In this document: positions 16,832 to 25,946 of the stretch, one piece after another | Position numbering within the stretch: the stretch's first letter is position 1 | Layout: each line of letters starts with the position of its first letter | NCBI RefSeq assembly: GCF_040957575.1 | Contig: NZ_CP162601.1 | Location: 1,178,001 to 1,242,000 of the forward strand | Length of the DNA stretch: 64,000 bases | Source of the DNA: Vibrio sp. HB236076 | GTDB lineage: Bacteria > Pseudomonadota > Gammaproteobacteria > Enterobacterales > Vibrionaceae | Direction of reading: 5' to 3' | The notes under the pieces: generated by a model | Databases searched by the model: none | Told to the model about the DNA's origin: nothing | The model's input: only the letters and a program-made list of their open reading frames with translations | Position numbers and translations under genes: made by a program

Positions 16832-18634
16832 TTAGTCAAAAAGATCGGAATCTAAATTATCGAAGTAAGTGTATGTGCCAACAGATGAGCTGTCACCGAC
16901 ATAAAGCGCGAATAAGCTCGGTGCTCCAGTGTCATTTTCTGCTTTTAAATCAAAGCTTGTACCTGAATCATCTGAGTATGTTGTATATTCCACACCATCG
17001 ACCGTTACCGTAATGTCATAACCGTCTGAGTCATCGGCTTGCCATGCAATGGTGACATCGACCCAGGTGTCTTGCGCGTAATTGGCTAAAGCCACTTGTG
17101 AACCGGACTCATTTCTGAACTTGACCTCAGTAGAGCCAAAGACGACTTCGGTAAAGCGAGAACTGGAACTGCCACTTTCAGACGTCCCTAAGTAGAGGTA
17201 ACTTGATTTTTCATAACCCTCTGCCGGAATATACACTGACGTTGATACTGAGCCACTCTCTGCAGCCCCATTGGTAAAACTGCGCGCGACAACGGGTTTG
17301 GTTTCGGCGCTATTATCATACAAATAGAGGGAGTTATCTGCAGACTCAGATTGGGTATCATCAATATTGGCCAGGGTCGTCTCACCATCCACTCCTGACA
17401 CCGTGTATAAAGCGTTAGCACTGTCTATTTGGTCGCCAACGGTATAGGCATCAAAGTTGTCCGTTACCTCACTGCTGTCGGTGCTGTCTGAGCTTTCGCC
17501 ATCCGTGAACACGGTCGCTTCATTGCTACTGCTGTTATATACGGTAGAAAGATCAAGACCATTGGCATAGCTGTCAAAATCTTCTTCCAATACGCTGGTT
17601 TCTGTACCGCTGTCACTGGAATAAATTGTGATGTTATCGCCGAGGACTTCAAAATTGGTTGTCCCAGCATTATCGCCCAGCCTTAATGCGATGACAGTCA
17701 CATCACTGCCATCGGCAACCGGAAGGTTATCACCATACGTCACGCCATTGACTGAAAATGAAAAAGCTTCCGCTTCCCAAGACACTTCTACCGATAAAGT
17801 ATCGCCATTTTCAAATGTCCCTTCTGTATCTGTGAGTGTCCCATTTGAATCTCGATAGCGAATTTGACCATCGTTAAAAATGACCTCGCCATGTAATGAC
17901 GATGTTGACGTTGAACTGGCATACAGTGAAATGTAGGCGTTGTTACTGCTGCCATCGTCTTCTTCTGTCGTGTCTTCGTCTTCTTGATAAATGACATCAA
18001 GGGTTAAGCGTCCAGAAGCAATTGAGTCGACATCGGTAGAGTCAGACAAGCGAATGCGCAGCTCGCCTGTGTCTTCTTCTGCTCCGGCATTATTGGTGTC
18101 ATGGATTAAAACATAATTGTTCAGTCCTGCCTCGGCGTTTGCCGCGGTGATAGCATCAGTGACGTCAGTATTGTCGGCATTGTCTGTTCCTGTGAAGTCG
18201 CCGGCATTGGTATCTGTGATGGTGAGCGCACCGTCAGTCACTGAATAATTACCAGAAAGTTCAGTCACATTGGTCAAATCGGAGCTGTCAGAGTAGTAAT
18301 TAAAGGTGATTGTTCCCGCGTCTTCATCTTCAGTAAACGTACTCGTATAAATGGTATAAGTACCAAAGTTGTCGTCGTCGTTGTAGTACTTTTGCGTGGT
18401 GCCATCAAAAACATAAACATTGGGAAGATCGTCTGTGGTTGCAAAGGCTTGAATACTGGTACCAGAAGCGTCCGCGCTTAATTCCCAGTAACCAGCGGAT
18501 AAGGCACTAGCGGTAGACGAGCCCGATGAAGATGAGCTGCCTGAGTTGTCTGAATCTCTTAAATCCGTATTACAAGCAGTAAGCGTACCGATTGATAAAG
18601 CAATGGCGGCAGCGGTTTTTGTTATTCTAATCAT
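16832..18634 (-). CDS. Acidic surface lipoprotein with two LamG-like segments, function unknown
   Basis: I do not recognise this 600-aa protein as a named family. A lipoprotein signal peptide ends at GTLTAC with Cys21, followed by a serine-rich linker. Residues about 45-175 form one beta-rich domain (YWELSADASGTSIQAFATTD). Two segments then resemble each other and LamG/concanavalin-like sheets: about 215-345 (GEVIFNDGQIRYRDSNG, LSVEVSWEAEAFSFSVNGV) and 445-598 (TEVVFGSTEVKFRNESG, VDVTIAWQADDSDGYDITV). The composition is strongly acidic (D, S, T, E), with only a few basic residues. It sits inside the alginate cluster with the same upstream motif, so a surface glycan-binding or degrading role on alginate is likely, but no catalytic signature is visible. 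Confidence 0.7.
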   Translation of the reverse strand: MIRITKTAAAIALSIGTLTACNTDLRDSDNSGSSSSSGSSTASALSAGYWELSADASGTSIQAFATTDDLPNVYVFDGTTQKYYNDDDNFGTYTIYTSTFTEDEDAGTITFNYYSDSSDLTNVTELSGNYSVTDGALTITDTNAGDFTGTDNADNTDVTDAITAANAEAGLNNYVLIHDTNNAGAEEDTGELRIRLSDSTDVDSIASGRLTLDVIYQEDEDTTEEDDGSSNNAYISLYASSTSTSSLHGEVIFNDGQIRYRDSNGTLTDTEGTFENGDTLSVEVSWEAEAFSFSVNGVTYGDNLPVADGSDVTVIALRLGDNAGTTNFEVLGDNITIYSSDSGTETSVLEEDFDSYANGLDLSTVYNSSSNEATVFTDGESSDSTDSSEVTDNFDAYTVGDQIDSANALYTVSGVDGETTLANIDDTQSESADNSLYLYDNSAETKPVVARSFTNGAAESGSVSTSVYIPAEGYEKSSYLYLGTSESGSSSSRFTEVVFGSTEVKFRNESGSQVALANYAQDTWVDVTIAWQADDSDGYDITVTVDGVEYTTYSDDSGTSFDLKAENDTGAPSLFALYVGDSSSVGTYTYFDNLDSDLFD

Positions 18635-18672
18635 TGTGACTTCCCTTTATTTACCGTATTGGATTAGTAGTA

Positions 18673-18683
18673 TTGTTATACAA
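18673..18683. promoter_or_regulatory. TTGTNATACAA element upstream of the acidic lipoprotein
   Basis: TTGTTATACAA, a palindrome with a 3-nt centre, ends 39 bp before the lipoprotein start codon, overlapping where the promoter should be. Its match upstream of the divergent PL7 gene is at 19022. Confidence 0.55.
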
Positions 18684-19020
18684 ATATAGTTCAACAAACA
18701 AACATTGATAATAGATATGATGATCCGCTTCACATCTGTTGATAGATAAAACGTTAAACTATTAAATAGCTCACATTTTAATCGTCATTTTTTTGGCGTT
18801 GCTCAGCCAAGCTACAAATTAGGCGACTTTTTAGTGCTTTTTTATCAAATTATAGGCTTTTCGGGAGCCGTATTGAGAAAAGCTCAATGAGTGAAGAGAT
18901 GATTTTCGACATGTTTGCAGAAGCGATTTTTATTCATTTGGCGTGATCTGGATTAAAAAAGCAGGTTTTGGATAGAAAAAAATACCACTTTTCGTCACGT
19001 TTTGTGATTTGTCACTCTCA

Positions 19021-19054
19021 TTTGTAATACAAAATAATTTATGTTGATACAACA
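19021..19054. promoter_or_regulatory. Pair of palindromes upstream of the CBM32-PL7 lyase
   Basis: TTTGTAATACAAA (19021-19033) is a perfect palindrome around one A. TGTTGATACAACA (19042-19054) is a perfect palindrome around ATA. Their centres are 21 bp apart, two helical turns, as for cooperatively bound dimers. The 501-bp divergent gap 18635-19135 contains no gene. Confidence 0.55.
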
Positions 19055-19135
19055 AAACGGTCTTGGAATGGGTTGAAGTGTCGGATTTGACGCTTGCAAC
19101 GCAATGCCGATCTGATAATAAGTAAAGGGTAAATC

Positions 19136-21094
19136 ATGAAACAAAGAATAAAGAAGAACATCATTGCCGCTTCCGTGTTATTTGTACTTGCCGGGTGCGC
19201 ATCGAACGACGATGGACGTACCATTGTCACTCCGAGTCCGGTTAAGCTTGCCGCTTCAAGTCACGATGGAAATGGCCCAGAGCGCTTGATAGACAACAAT
19301 TTAACCACTCGCTGGTCCGCAAATGGTCAAGGTGAGAGCGTCACCTTTGATTACGGTAAAGCGGTTGCGTTTGACGCGGTTAAACTGGCTTTTCACAAAG
19401 GCGATCAGCGCACGACTAAGTTTTCAATCCAAGTCAGCAACGATGGTCAACAATGGCAAACGGTACTGAATGATGCACAAAGCACGGGCAAATCGTTGGG
19501 ATTAGAACGGTTCGATTTTCCTGAAGTCACCGCTAGATACATCAAGTACATCGGTCAAGGCAACAGTAAAAACGCATGGAATAGCGTCACGGAGTTTGTC
19601 GGCGTTAATTGCCAGGTTGACTATTGCTCCAATCAAGAATTGCCTAGGCAAGATATTTTAGAGCCAGTTGAGATCACGGCAAGTACCCACGATGGCAATG
19701 GCCCTGAGCGTTTGTTCGATCATGATATCACCACTCGTTGGTCTGCGAATGGCCTTGGTGAGTCAGCAACGTACGATTATGGCAGTGTACACACGTTTGA
19801 TGCGGTGAGACTCGCGTTTCACAAAGGTAATCAGCGTCAAACAAAATTTGATATTCAAGTGAGTACGGATGGCCAACAGTGGCAAACCGTACTCGAAGGG
19901 GCGATGAGCTCTGGTCAAGTTAACGGGTATGAGCGTTTTAGTTTTGATGCCGTTGAAGCGCGCTATGTACGAGTGGTGGGTCAAGGTAATAGCAAAAACG
20001 CTTGGAACAGTGTCACTGAGTTTGCTGCCCTAAACTGTGCGATTAACAGTTGTCCGGACAACCATATTATCACTGATGACGTGATTGCTGCTGAAAAAGC
20101 CGCCGCAGCCAAAATGGCCAAATCGGATCAAGGTAAGAGCAATGCCGATAAAATGAAAGCACTTCGTTCTGGCAATTTTGGTGTGAAAGTTGCTAAACCT
20201 TGTGATAGCGCTTGTCAGTGGGATGTACCGCTCAAAGTGCCCACGATCCCGGCGACACCAAAAGCCGGTAATACGCCTGGGCAAAATTTTGATTTGACGA
20301 CCTGGTACCTTTCTCAACCCTTTGACCACGACAACGATGGTAAACCAGATAATGTTTATGAATGGGATTTGGCCAATGGTTATCAACATCCAGAAATTTT
20401 CTACACTGCCGATGATGGCGGCTTAGTGTTCAAAAGTTATATCAAAGGGGTTAGGACATCGAAAAACACCAAATACGCTCGAACTGAAATGCGAGAAATG
20501 CTCAGGGCTGGGGACAAGTCCATCTCGACCAAGGGCGTGAACAAAAACAACTGGGTATTTAGTTCTGCGCCGATTGAAGATCAAAAAGCCGCTGGTGGTG
20601 TCGATGGGGTATTAGAGGCGACGTTAAAAATTGATCATACGACAACCACAGGTGAACTGGGTGAAGTTGGTCGCTTTATTATTGGTCAGATCCACGACCA
20701 AGATGATGAGCCAATTCGCCTTTACTACCGCAAATTGCCAAACCGAGACACGGGAACCGTTTATTTTGCTCATGAGAATACCCTCAAAGGCACCGACCAT
20801 TTCTACCCGCTGGTAGGGGACATGACGGGTGAAACCACCGATGGTATTGCACTGGGTGAGAAGTTTTCATATCGAATCGCCGTGAAGGGCAATACCATGA
20901 CGGTCACGGTTATGAGAGAAGGCAAGCCAGACGCGGTTCAAGTCGTTGATATGAGTGACAGTGGTTATGATGTTGGTGGCAAGTATATGTACTTTAAAGC
21001 GGGCGTGTACAACCAGAACATTTCAGGTGATCCCGATGATTATGTTCAAGCAACCTTCTATCGCATTCACAAAACCCACGATCAGTATCAGTAA
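19136..21094 (+). CDS. Lipoprotein alginate lyase: two CBM32 (F5/8 type C) domains plus PL7
   Basis: This is a 652-aa lyase anchored by lipidation at Cys21 (lipobox LAGC). Two tandem F5/8 type C/CBM32 domains follow, at about 32-163 and 175-305. They are close copies of each other, each with HDGNGPERL, TTRWSANG, DAV(K/R)LAFHKG and GNSKNAWNSVTEF. A lysine- and alanine-rich linker (about 315-360) leads to the PL7 domain at about 385-652. That domain has the signatures ARTEMREM, IIGQIHDQDDEP and YFKAGVYNQ, and a DHDNDGKPD calcium-like loop near its start. The CBMs should hold the enzyme on alginate gel while the lipid keeps it at the cell surface, complementing the freely secreted PL7 at 14539. 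AAAGGG precedes the ATG. Confidence 0.94.
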   Translation: MKQRIKKNIIAASVLFVLAGCASNDDGRTIVTPSPVKLAASSHDGNGPERLIDNNLTTRWSANGQGESVTFDYGKAVAFDAVKLAFHKGDQRTTKFSIQVSNDGQQWQTVLNDAQSTGKSLGLERFDFPEVTARYIKYIGQGNSKNAWNSVTEFVGVNCQVDYCSNQELPRQDILEPVEITASTHDGNGPERLFDHDITTRWSANGLGESATYDYGSVHTFDAVRLAFHKGNQRQTKFDIQVSTDGQQWQTVLEGAMSSGQVNGYERFSFDAVEARYVRVVGQGNSKNAWNSVTEFAALNCAINSCPDNHIITDDVIAAEKAAAAKMAKSDQGKSNADKMKALRSGNFGVKVAKPCDSACQWDVPLKVPTIPATPKAGNTPGQNFDLTTWYLSQPFDHDNDGKPDNVYEWDLANGYQHPEIFYTADDGGLVFKSYIKGVRTSKNTKYARTEMREMLRAGDKSISTKGVNKNNWVFSSAPIEDQKAAGGVDGVLEATLKIDHTTTTGELGEVGRFIIGQIHDQDDEPIRLYYRKLPNRDTGTVYFAHENTLKGTDHFYPLVGDMTGETTDGIALGEKFSYRIAVKGNTMTVTVMREGKPDAVQVVDMSDSGYDVGGKYMYFKAGVYNQNISGDPDDYVQATFYRIHKTHDQYQ

Positions 21095-21118
21095 TTCTTG
21101 TTGCTTTTAGTTATGATC

Positions 21119-21149
21119 AACATGCGCTCATTGAGCGCATGTTTTGTTT
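21119..21149 (+). terminator. Terminator of the CBM32-PL7 gene
   Basis: AACATGCGCTC (21119-21129) pairs with GAGCGCATGTT (21133-21143) around ATT and is followed by TTTGTTT. The stem is perfect. Confidence 0.9.
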
Positions 21150-21286
21150 CATCGTTAAAGTAAAATGAATAACGGGTTTTGGTTGTTATGACGATGAAAT
21201 TCGTTTAACAGCGAATATTTTTTTGCTCTATGCCTCAAAAATAGCTTTTAAACTGACACAGAGGTTGATCTCCTTAACGGGTAGCG

Positions 21287-21318
21287 ATATTGTATCTGTA
21301 AATTAAATCATACAATAT
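21287..21318 (+). promoter_or_regulatory. Inverted repeat upstream of the reductase gene
   Basis: ATATTGTAT (21287-21295) and ATACAATAT (21310-21318) are exact inverted copies separated by 14 bp, ending 17 bp before the ATG. The arms contain the TTGTAT/ATACAA half-sites of the motif found before the other alginate genes. A repressor bound here would block the promoter or early transcription. Confidence 0.5.
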
Positions 21319-21335
21319 TACTTTAGGAGTTCGGT

Positions 21336-22214
21336 ATGACTAAACCCGTGATTGGATTTATTGGTTTGGGCCTAATGGGCGGCAACATGGTTGAGTGTCT
21401 ACAAAAAAATGACTTTCAACCTATCGTAATGGATTTAAACCAAGAAGCAGTGGATAAAGTCCTTGCTCGTGGTGGTAAATCAGCAAGCTCTGCGAAAGAG
21501 TTAGCGGAACAAAGTGATATTGTGATGCTGTGTTTGACCACGTCAACGATCGTTGAAAAGCTGGTTTATGCCGAAGATGGTATCTTAGCGGGTATTAAAG
21601 AAGGTGCGGTACTGATTGACTTTGGTACATCCATTCCTGCTTCAACGCGTAAAATTGGCGCTGACTTAGCCGCTAAAGGTGCGGGTATGATCGATGCACC
21701 CCTGGGTCGTACGCCTGCTCATGCAAAAGATGGTTTGTTGAATATTATGGCTTCAGGCGATGCCGATACTTTTGAAAAAGTGAAGCCTGTACTAGAGGTG
21801 TTGGGTGAAAATGTCTTTAACCTTGGCGCTCTCGGAGCAGGACATACAACAAAACTCATCAACAACTTTATGGGCATGACGACTGTTTGTGCCATGTCTC
21901 AAGCTTTTGCTGTGGCAGAAAAAGCCGGTGTTGACCGTCAGCAATTGTTTGACATTATGTCAACAGGGCCTTCTAACTCACCATTTATGCATTTTTGTAA
22001 AAATTACGCCGTGGATGGCGTTAGTGACCTTGGTTTTTCTATCGCCAATGCCAATAAAGATTTAGGCTACTTTTTGGAAATGGTCAAAGATTTAGATACC
22101 CGTGCTCAAATTGCTGAAGGCACTTCGGCGAATTTGCAAGCGGCGTTCGATGAGGGAATGGGCAACGGTAACGTGCCAGAGATTTACGATTACTTTTTAA
22201 AATTATCTAAGTAG
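21336..22214 (+). CDS. NAD(P)-dependent beta-hydroxyacid dehydrogenase; candidate DEH reductase
   Basis: This is a 292-aa protein of the 3-hydroxyisobutyrate/tartronate-semialdehyde dehydrogenase family. The Rossmann motif is GFIGLGLMGGNM, the substrate motif DAPLGRTPAHAKDG lies near residue 120, and the catalytic lysine segment is GAGHTTKLINNFMG near 170. Its place at the end of the alginate cluster, with the same half-site operators, suggests it reduces 4-deoxy-5-keto-uronate (DEH) to KDG. DehR enzymes of this family have been described from alginate-degrading Vibrio. KDG kinase, KDPG aldolase and the oligoalginate lyases are not in the window. A general 3-hydroxyacid role is the alternative. 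GGAG lies before the ATG. Confidence 0.8.
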   Translation: MTKPVIGFIGLGLMGGNMVECLQKNDFQPIVMDLNQEAVDKVLARGGKSASSAKELAEQSDIVMLCLTTSTIVEKLVYAEDGILAGIKEGAVLIDFGTSIPASTRKIGADLAAKGAGMIDAPLGRTPAHAKDGLLNIMASGDADTFEKVKPVLEVLGENVFNLGALGAGHTTKLINNFMGMTTVCAMSQAFAVAEKAGVDRQQLFDIMSTGPSNSPFMHFCKNYAVDGVSDLGFSIANANKDLGYFLEMVKDLDTRAQIAEGTSANLQAAFDEGMGNGNVPEIYDYFLKLSK

Positions 22215-22244
22215 TTTTTATCCTATATTCACGCCTTCCTGTTT

Positions 22245-22275
22245 AGCAGCCAACGTTCGTTGGTTGCTTTTTTCT
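22245..22275 (+). terminator. Terminator after the reductase
   Basis: AGCAGCCAAC and GTTGGTTGCT form a stem (one G-U pair) around GTTC and are followed by a T-rich run. It marks the right edge of the alginate cluster. Confidence 0.85.
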
Positions 22276-22635
22276 TTCTTGTCGTTTCGTACTCTTTGTC
22301 AAATACTGGTATCCTGTGCTCTGGGTTATTAAACATGGGTTGTGATACCAAGCTAATTCAATAGCGTGTTACTCTAGCGGGTAAAAACTCGATAACGTCG
22401 TTATAAAATCACTGGTCGAATAACAACGGCGATGCTTGTATTGATGAAAAAGAGATTACCGGGTTCTCAAGCTAATTGACCATCTATTTAATCGGATTGG
22501 TATGATTACAAGACAAAAACGTATAGTACTCGTCCCTAAGAGGTATTATTCACGGTGTTTAACGAGTGACGGCCATCGTGAAGGAGCACACGCGAGTAAA
22601 GTCAAATATCCAAGTGATGAGGAACAAAAAACATC
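22276..22635. other. 360-bp gap without a convincing gene
   Basis: This stretch before mtgA holds only a 58-codon open frame from ATG 22502 that runs into mtgA in another frame and has no ribosome-binding site. I see no tRNA or clear promoter. The mtgA promoter presumably lies here. Confidence 0.5.
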
Positions 22636-23337
22636 GTGGCTAACAACAAAAAATTGGGCATATTTTCGCGGTTAAAATCTTGGTTACTGCGGATCATTGT
22701 GTTGCTACTCATCACTCCAGTGGTGTTGTCCTGTGTGTTTAAATATGTCAACCCACCGATTTGGGGTTGGCAAATTAACCGTACTTTATTTCCACCATCG
22801 GGGTACCCAGACACCCGCTTACATCAATGGCGATCTTTGGATGAAATTTCGTCTAATTTACCCCTTGCCGTTATTGCCTCTGAGGACCAAACCTTTTTGT
22901 CGCATTGGGGAGTTGATGTTCACTCACTTCTTTCAGTGATAAAAGAAAGTGGTGATTCTGGCCCACAACGAGGGGCGAGTACCATCACCCAACAAACGGC
23001 CAAAAACGTTTTTTTGTTTCCCAGTCATTCTTATCTTCGCAAAGCTTATGAACTGTATATTGCTTTGTTACTTGAGCTCATTTGGGGCAAAGAGCGCATT
23101 ATGGAAGTCTATTTAAACGTGATTGAATTTGGCCCGGGCATTTATGGTGTCGAAGCGGCCAGTCAACACTATTTTTCTCGCTCTGCCCATTCTCTTAGCC
23201 GGCGTCAAGCGGCGCAGCTTGCCGTGGTGTTACCTAACCCTTACCGCATGAAGCCGACGCCGATGAGTCAATATGTTTATCAGCGCACTCAATGGGTGCT
23301 TAGGCAGATGCGTAACTTAGGTGCAGTATCCTTTTAA
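22636..23337 (+). CDS. mtgA: Monofunctional biosynthetic peptidoglycan transglycosylase
   Basis: This is a 233-aa GT51 glycosyltransferase that polymerises lipid II into glycan strands at the inner membrane. One N-terminal membrane anchor (about residues 17-36) is followed by the GT51 domain. Catalytic motif 1 is VIASEDQTFLSHWGVD. Later motifs are RGASTITQQTAKN, LRKAYELYIALLLELIWGKERIMEVYLN (with the second Glu) and GIYGVEAASQHYF. There is no transpeptidase domain, and the length is normal for MtgA. The likely start is GTG 22636 with GAGGAA upstream. It is convergent with the response-regulator gene and is not obviously part of any neighbouring pathway. Confidence 0.93.
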   Translation: MANNKKLGIFSRLKSWLLRIIVLLLITPVVLSCVFKYVNPPIWGWQINRTLFPPSGYPDTRLHQWRSLDEISSNLPLAVIASEDQTFLSHWGVDVHSLLSVIKESGDSGPQRGASTITQQTAKNVFLFPSHSYLRKAYELYIALLLELIWGKERIMEVYLNVIEFGPGIYGVEAASQHYFSRSAHSLSRRQAAQLAVVLPNPYRMKPTPMSQYVYQRTQWVLRQMRNLGAVSF

Positions 23338-23404
23338 TTAGGTGTTAACGTTAATGTGACCAAGGCGGGAAGTGACCCTGACTGTCTAAGTATACTGGTG
23401 TGTG

Positions 23405-24049
23405 TCAATGCTTTTGGTGTTCAACTAACCAAAGCGCCGCCTCTAAACGCGAGCGCAAATCGAGTTTTTTGAGTACATGGCGAACGTGAACTTTGACCGT
23501 GGAATCACTAATAGAGAGGCGTTGACCGATCAGTTTATTGCTCATGCCTTTGCCGAGTAAGGTCAAAATTTCGTATTCGCGATTGGTTAAACTGTCAATC
23601 GAAGCGGTATTTTTTTTCTTGGGTTGTTGCCAAGTTTTCGCCAATACCTGGGTTAATCTATCGGTGAGTGCCAGCTTACCTAATACCGCTTGTTTGATGT
23701 TCTCGACAATGTCTTCAGGTTCCATATCTTTGAGTAAATACCCATCCGCGCCGTATTCAATCGCGGTCAATAAGTCGTCTTCGTGATCAGAGACCGTCAA
23801 CAACACGATTCGCGAGGCAGTGCCTTGTTGTCGCAATTTTTTGGTGGTCATCAAACCATCGATGTCTGGCATGTTGAGGTCAAGAATAATTAAGTCAGGC
23901 TCAGTGTGGTGAGCAAAGTCGATGGCCTCGAGGCCATTGTTAAATTCAGCGACCACGTCTAAGTCATCTTCAAGGGCTAAAAGTTGTGTTAACCCTTTGC
24001 GAAACAAAGGGTGATCATCAACGATCATGACAGTGGCTTTTGATTTCAT
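23405..24049 (-). CDS. narP: NarL/NarP-family response regulator
   Basis: This is a 214-aa two-domain regulator. The receiver domain has the acidic pair after VMIVDDHPLFRKGL, phospho-acceptor Asp in DLIILDLNMPDIDGL, and the conserved Lys in YLLKDMEPED. The C-terminal LuxR-type HTH is LTNREYEILTLLGKGMSNKLIGQRL followed by SDSTVKVHVRHVLKKLDLRSRLEA, very like NarP/NarL. It follows the sensor kinase by 50 bp on the same strand. With a nitrate-type sensor and nitrate assimilation genes nearby, a nitrate/nitrite-responsive regulator is the best call. Choosing NarP over NarL rests on vibrios usually having NarQ-NarP, so the symbol is tentative. Confidence 0.85.
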   Translation of the reverse strand: MKSKATVMIVDDHPLFRKGLTQLLALEDDLDVVAEFNNGLEAIDFAHHTEPDLIILDLNMPDIDGLMTTKKLRQQGTASRIVLLTVSDHEDDLLTAIEYGADGYLLKDMEPEDIVENIKQAVLGKLALTDRLTQVLAKTWQQPKKKNTASIDSLTNREYEILTLLGKGMSNKLIGQRLSISDSTVKVHVRHVLKKLDLRSRLEAALWLVEHQKH

Positions 24050-24099
24050 TTGACTATCCTTGTCAATTATGTAGTTATTTAATCATGCCTATTTGCGTG

Positions 24100-25890
24100 T
24101 TAGGCATCAAGTTTTTCTTTGAGATAAGCCGGTTTAAAGGTCAATATCACCTCTGTTCCGCCGCTGTGACGATTTTGCCTCACCAATTTGCCATTGAGTG
24201 AACGACATCGCTCTTGCATGATTTCCGTGCCGTAATGATTGAGTTTTTGCTCGCTGTTGGTGATCCCCAAACCGTTGTCTTGAATGAGCAATTGTAGGTC
24301 TTGCTGCTCAACCTGTTTAAGTTGAATCACAATGTGATCACCACCGGAATGGCTAATGGCATTTTGCAGGGCTTCTTTAGCGATTTGTAACAGGTGGATC
24401 TCTTCGTATGGCTCTAAGGGAATATGGCGGCAGCGATAATCGTAGTCTATGTCAAAGTCATGCCTTTCACTGACCATCTTGATGGTGTTTTTTAGTGCTT
24501 GTTCTAGCCCGTGCTCATCGATTTGTAAGCGAAACGTGGTCAGTAACTGGCGCAGTTGTTGGTAGGCTGAAATTAACCCTTCTTTCAGCTCGCTGACGGG
24601 ATCCGTTAACTCCGGTGTGAGTGGCAGCGTTGTCATCACTTTTTCAATGCGAGTTACCTGAATTTTTAAATAGGACAAGGACTGCGCTAAAGAGTCGTGC
24701 AACTCGCGAGCGATGATGGAGCGCTCTCGTAATAAAGCAATTCGACGTTGTTGGTTGAGATTGTTACTCAGGTGAAAAGCCATGGCGAATTGATCGCAAA
24801 TGGCAAAAATAAGGTTGTTTTGCCAAGTGTCTAACGCCTGACGATAGTGGACAACTATGTGCCCATAATGGTGCTCATCGCGAGATATGCTAAAGCGTTT
24901 TTCATGCGCTTTAGGTGATGAGACATCGCGCGGTGACATGACGCTGAGGTAAGCCTCTTCACTGTCTTCAGAGGTTAAGTTTAACTCAAGGAAATCAGTT
25001 TGACTGACCGAGCGTAATTCATCGAGGATTTTTTGATAATTTAATTGGTTCTGATGAGAGTCGCTGACTTGTTGGGCAATTTGATACAAAAAAGTGAGAA
25101 TCTCGTTGTTTTGTCTTAGTGCCTCGGTTTTTATTTGAATGGTCTTTTCTTGGTCATCGTGAATGGTTTGAATGCTTTGATTGGCTTTGTTCAACGTATT
25201 TGCCAATAGCCCTAATTCATCTTGACTGTTTAAATCGCTGCGCATTGACCAATCTCCTCTCGAAGAGGCCTCTGCGACCGTAGTGAGATTTTTTAATGGG
25301 CGAGCAATGTAGCGATGAATGGTCAGTATCGATAAGACAATTAAGACAAAAGTAGCACTTAACGTGGCAGATTGAATCCATTTTAATTGTGCCAGCTTGT
25401 GCTCAAGAACGCTTTGATAACCGTATACTAAGGTATCCACGTCGTTTACGAAGGATTCGAGGATCGGCAGAAACAGATTTAAGTCAAAACCCTGGCCTGC
25501 GTGGGTGAGAGTAGGTTTGATACTTTGGTACCAATCTTGATGCACTTTGTCATAATCTCCGGCTAAACTGTGGTCGCCAAAGCGTTGAAAGTCTCTTTTG
25601 AGTACGGGGTCTTGAAATTTTTGTTCGAAGTTGTCGATCAGCGCTTTGACTTTCGAACGGTTTTGTATCGAGTCATGTTGTTGTACAGCGACGACTTGGG
25701 TCGTGATGCGATAGCTCATCATTCGCAAAGAGCCGGATAAGTTAATCGCTTTACCGTCGTATTCACTCACTTGCGACATATAAATCGATGAAAAAATACT
25801 GATAAACGCCATTAAAAAAACACTGATCAACAAAGCGGTGATCCGCATAACAATCGATTTAGTCAATGTGTTCCAAAGGGTATTTAACAT
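24100..25890 (-). CDS. NarX/NarQ-type nitrate/nitrite sensor histidine kinase
   Basis: This is a 596-aa membrane sensor. The first membrane helix (about 15-37) is followed by a periplasmic domain containing the nitrate-binding P-box-like stretch NLSGSLRMMSYRITTQVVA, in which the Arg binds nitrate in NarX/NarQ. A second helix lies near 172-192, then HAMP and a GAF-like central region. The HisKA_3 dimerisation helix is RELHDSLAQSLSYLKIQVTR (phospho-acceptor His), and the HATPase ends with QDNGLGI and GTEIMQERCRSLNG. ATG 25890 has GAGAG upstream and was preferred over GTG 25902. It lies between the phosphatase/kinase gene and the NarP-like regulator, with gaps of 56 and 50 bp. NarX and NarQ cannot be separated from sequence alone. 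Confidence 0.88.
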   Translation of the reverse strand: MLNTLWNTLTKSIVMRITALLISVFLMAFISIFSSIYMSQVSEYDGKAINLSGSLRMMSYRITTQVVAVQQHDSIQNRSKVKALIDNFEQKFQDPVLKRDFQRFGDHSLAGDYDKVHQDWYQSIKPTLTHAGQGFDLNLFLPILESFVNDVDTLVYGYQSVLEHKLAQLKWIQSATLSATFVLIVLSILTIHRYIARPLKNLTTVAEASSRGDWSMRSDLNSQDELGLLANTLNKANQSIQTIHDDQEKTIQIKTEALRQNNEILTFLYQIAQQVSDSHQNQLNYQKILDELRSVSQTDFLELNLTSEDSEEAYLSVMSPRDVSSPKAHEKRFSISRDEHHYGHIVVHYRQALDTWQNNLIFAICDQFAMAFHLSNNLNQQRRIALLRERSIIARELHDSLAQSLSYLKIQVTRIEKVMTTLPLTPELTDPVSELKEGLISAYQQLRQLLTTFRLQIDEHGLEQALKNTIKMVSERHDFDIDYDYRCRHIPLEPYEEIHLLQIAKEALQNAISHSGGDHIVIQLKQVEQQDLQLLIQDNGLGITNSEQKLNHYGTEIMQERCRSLNGKLVRQNRHSGGTEVILTFKPAYLKEKLDA

Positions 25891-25946
25891 AGTCGCTCTC
25901 ACGGGTTATTGGCGTTGATGATCGATTTTCGCTGCCTTTTCTTGCT

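Noticed and set aside
18718..18735. CRP site near GATGATCCGCTTCACA upstream of the lipoprotein
   Set aside because: Only the right half (TCACA) matches; the left half differs from TGTGA at two positions. Too weak to list as a feature.
22502..22675. 58-codon frame starting MITRQKRIVLV before mtgA
   Set aside because: No ribosome-binding site, runs into mtgA in a different frame, and the composition is not protein-like.
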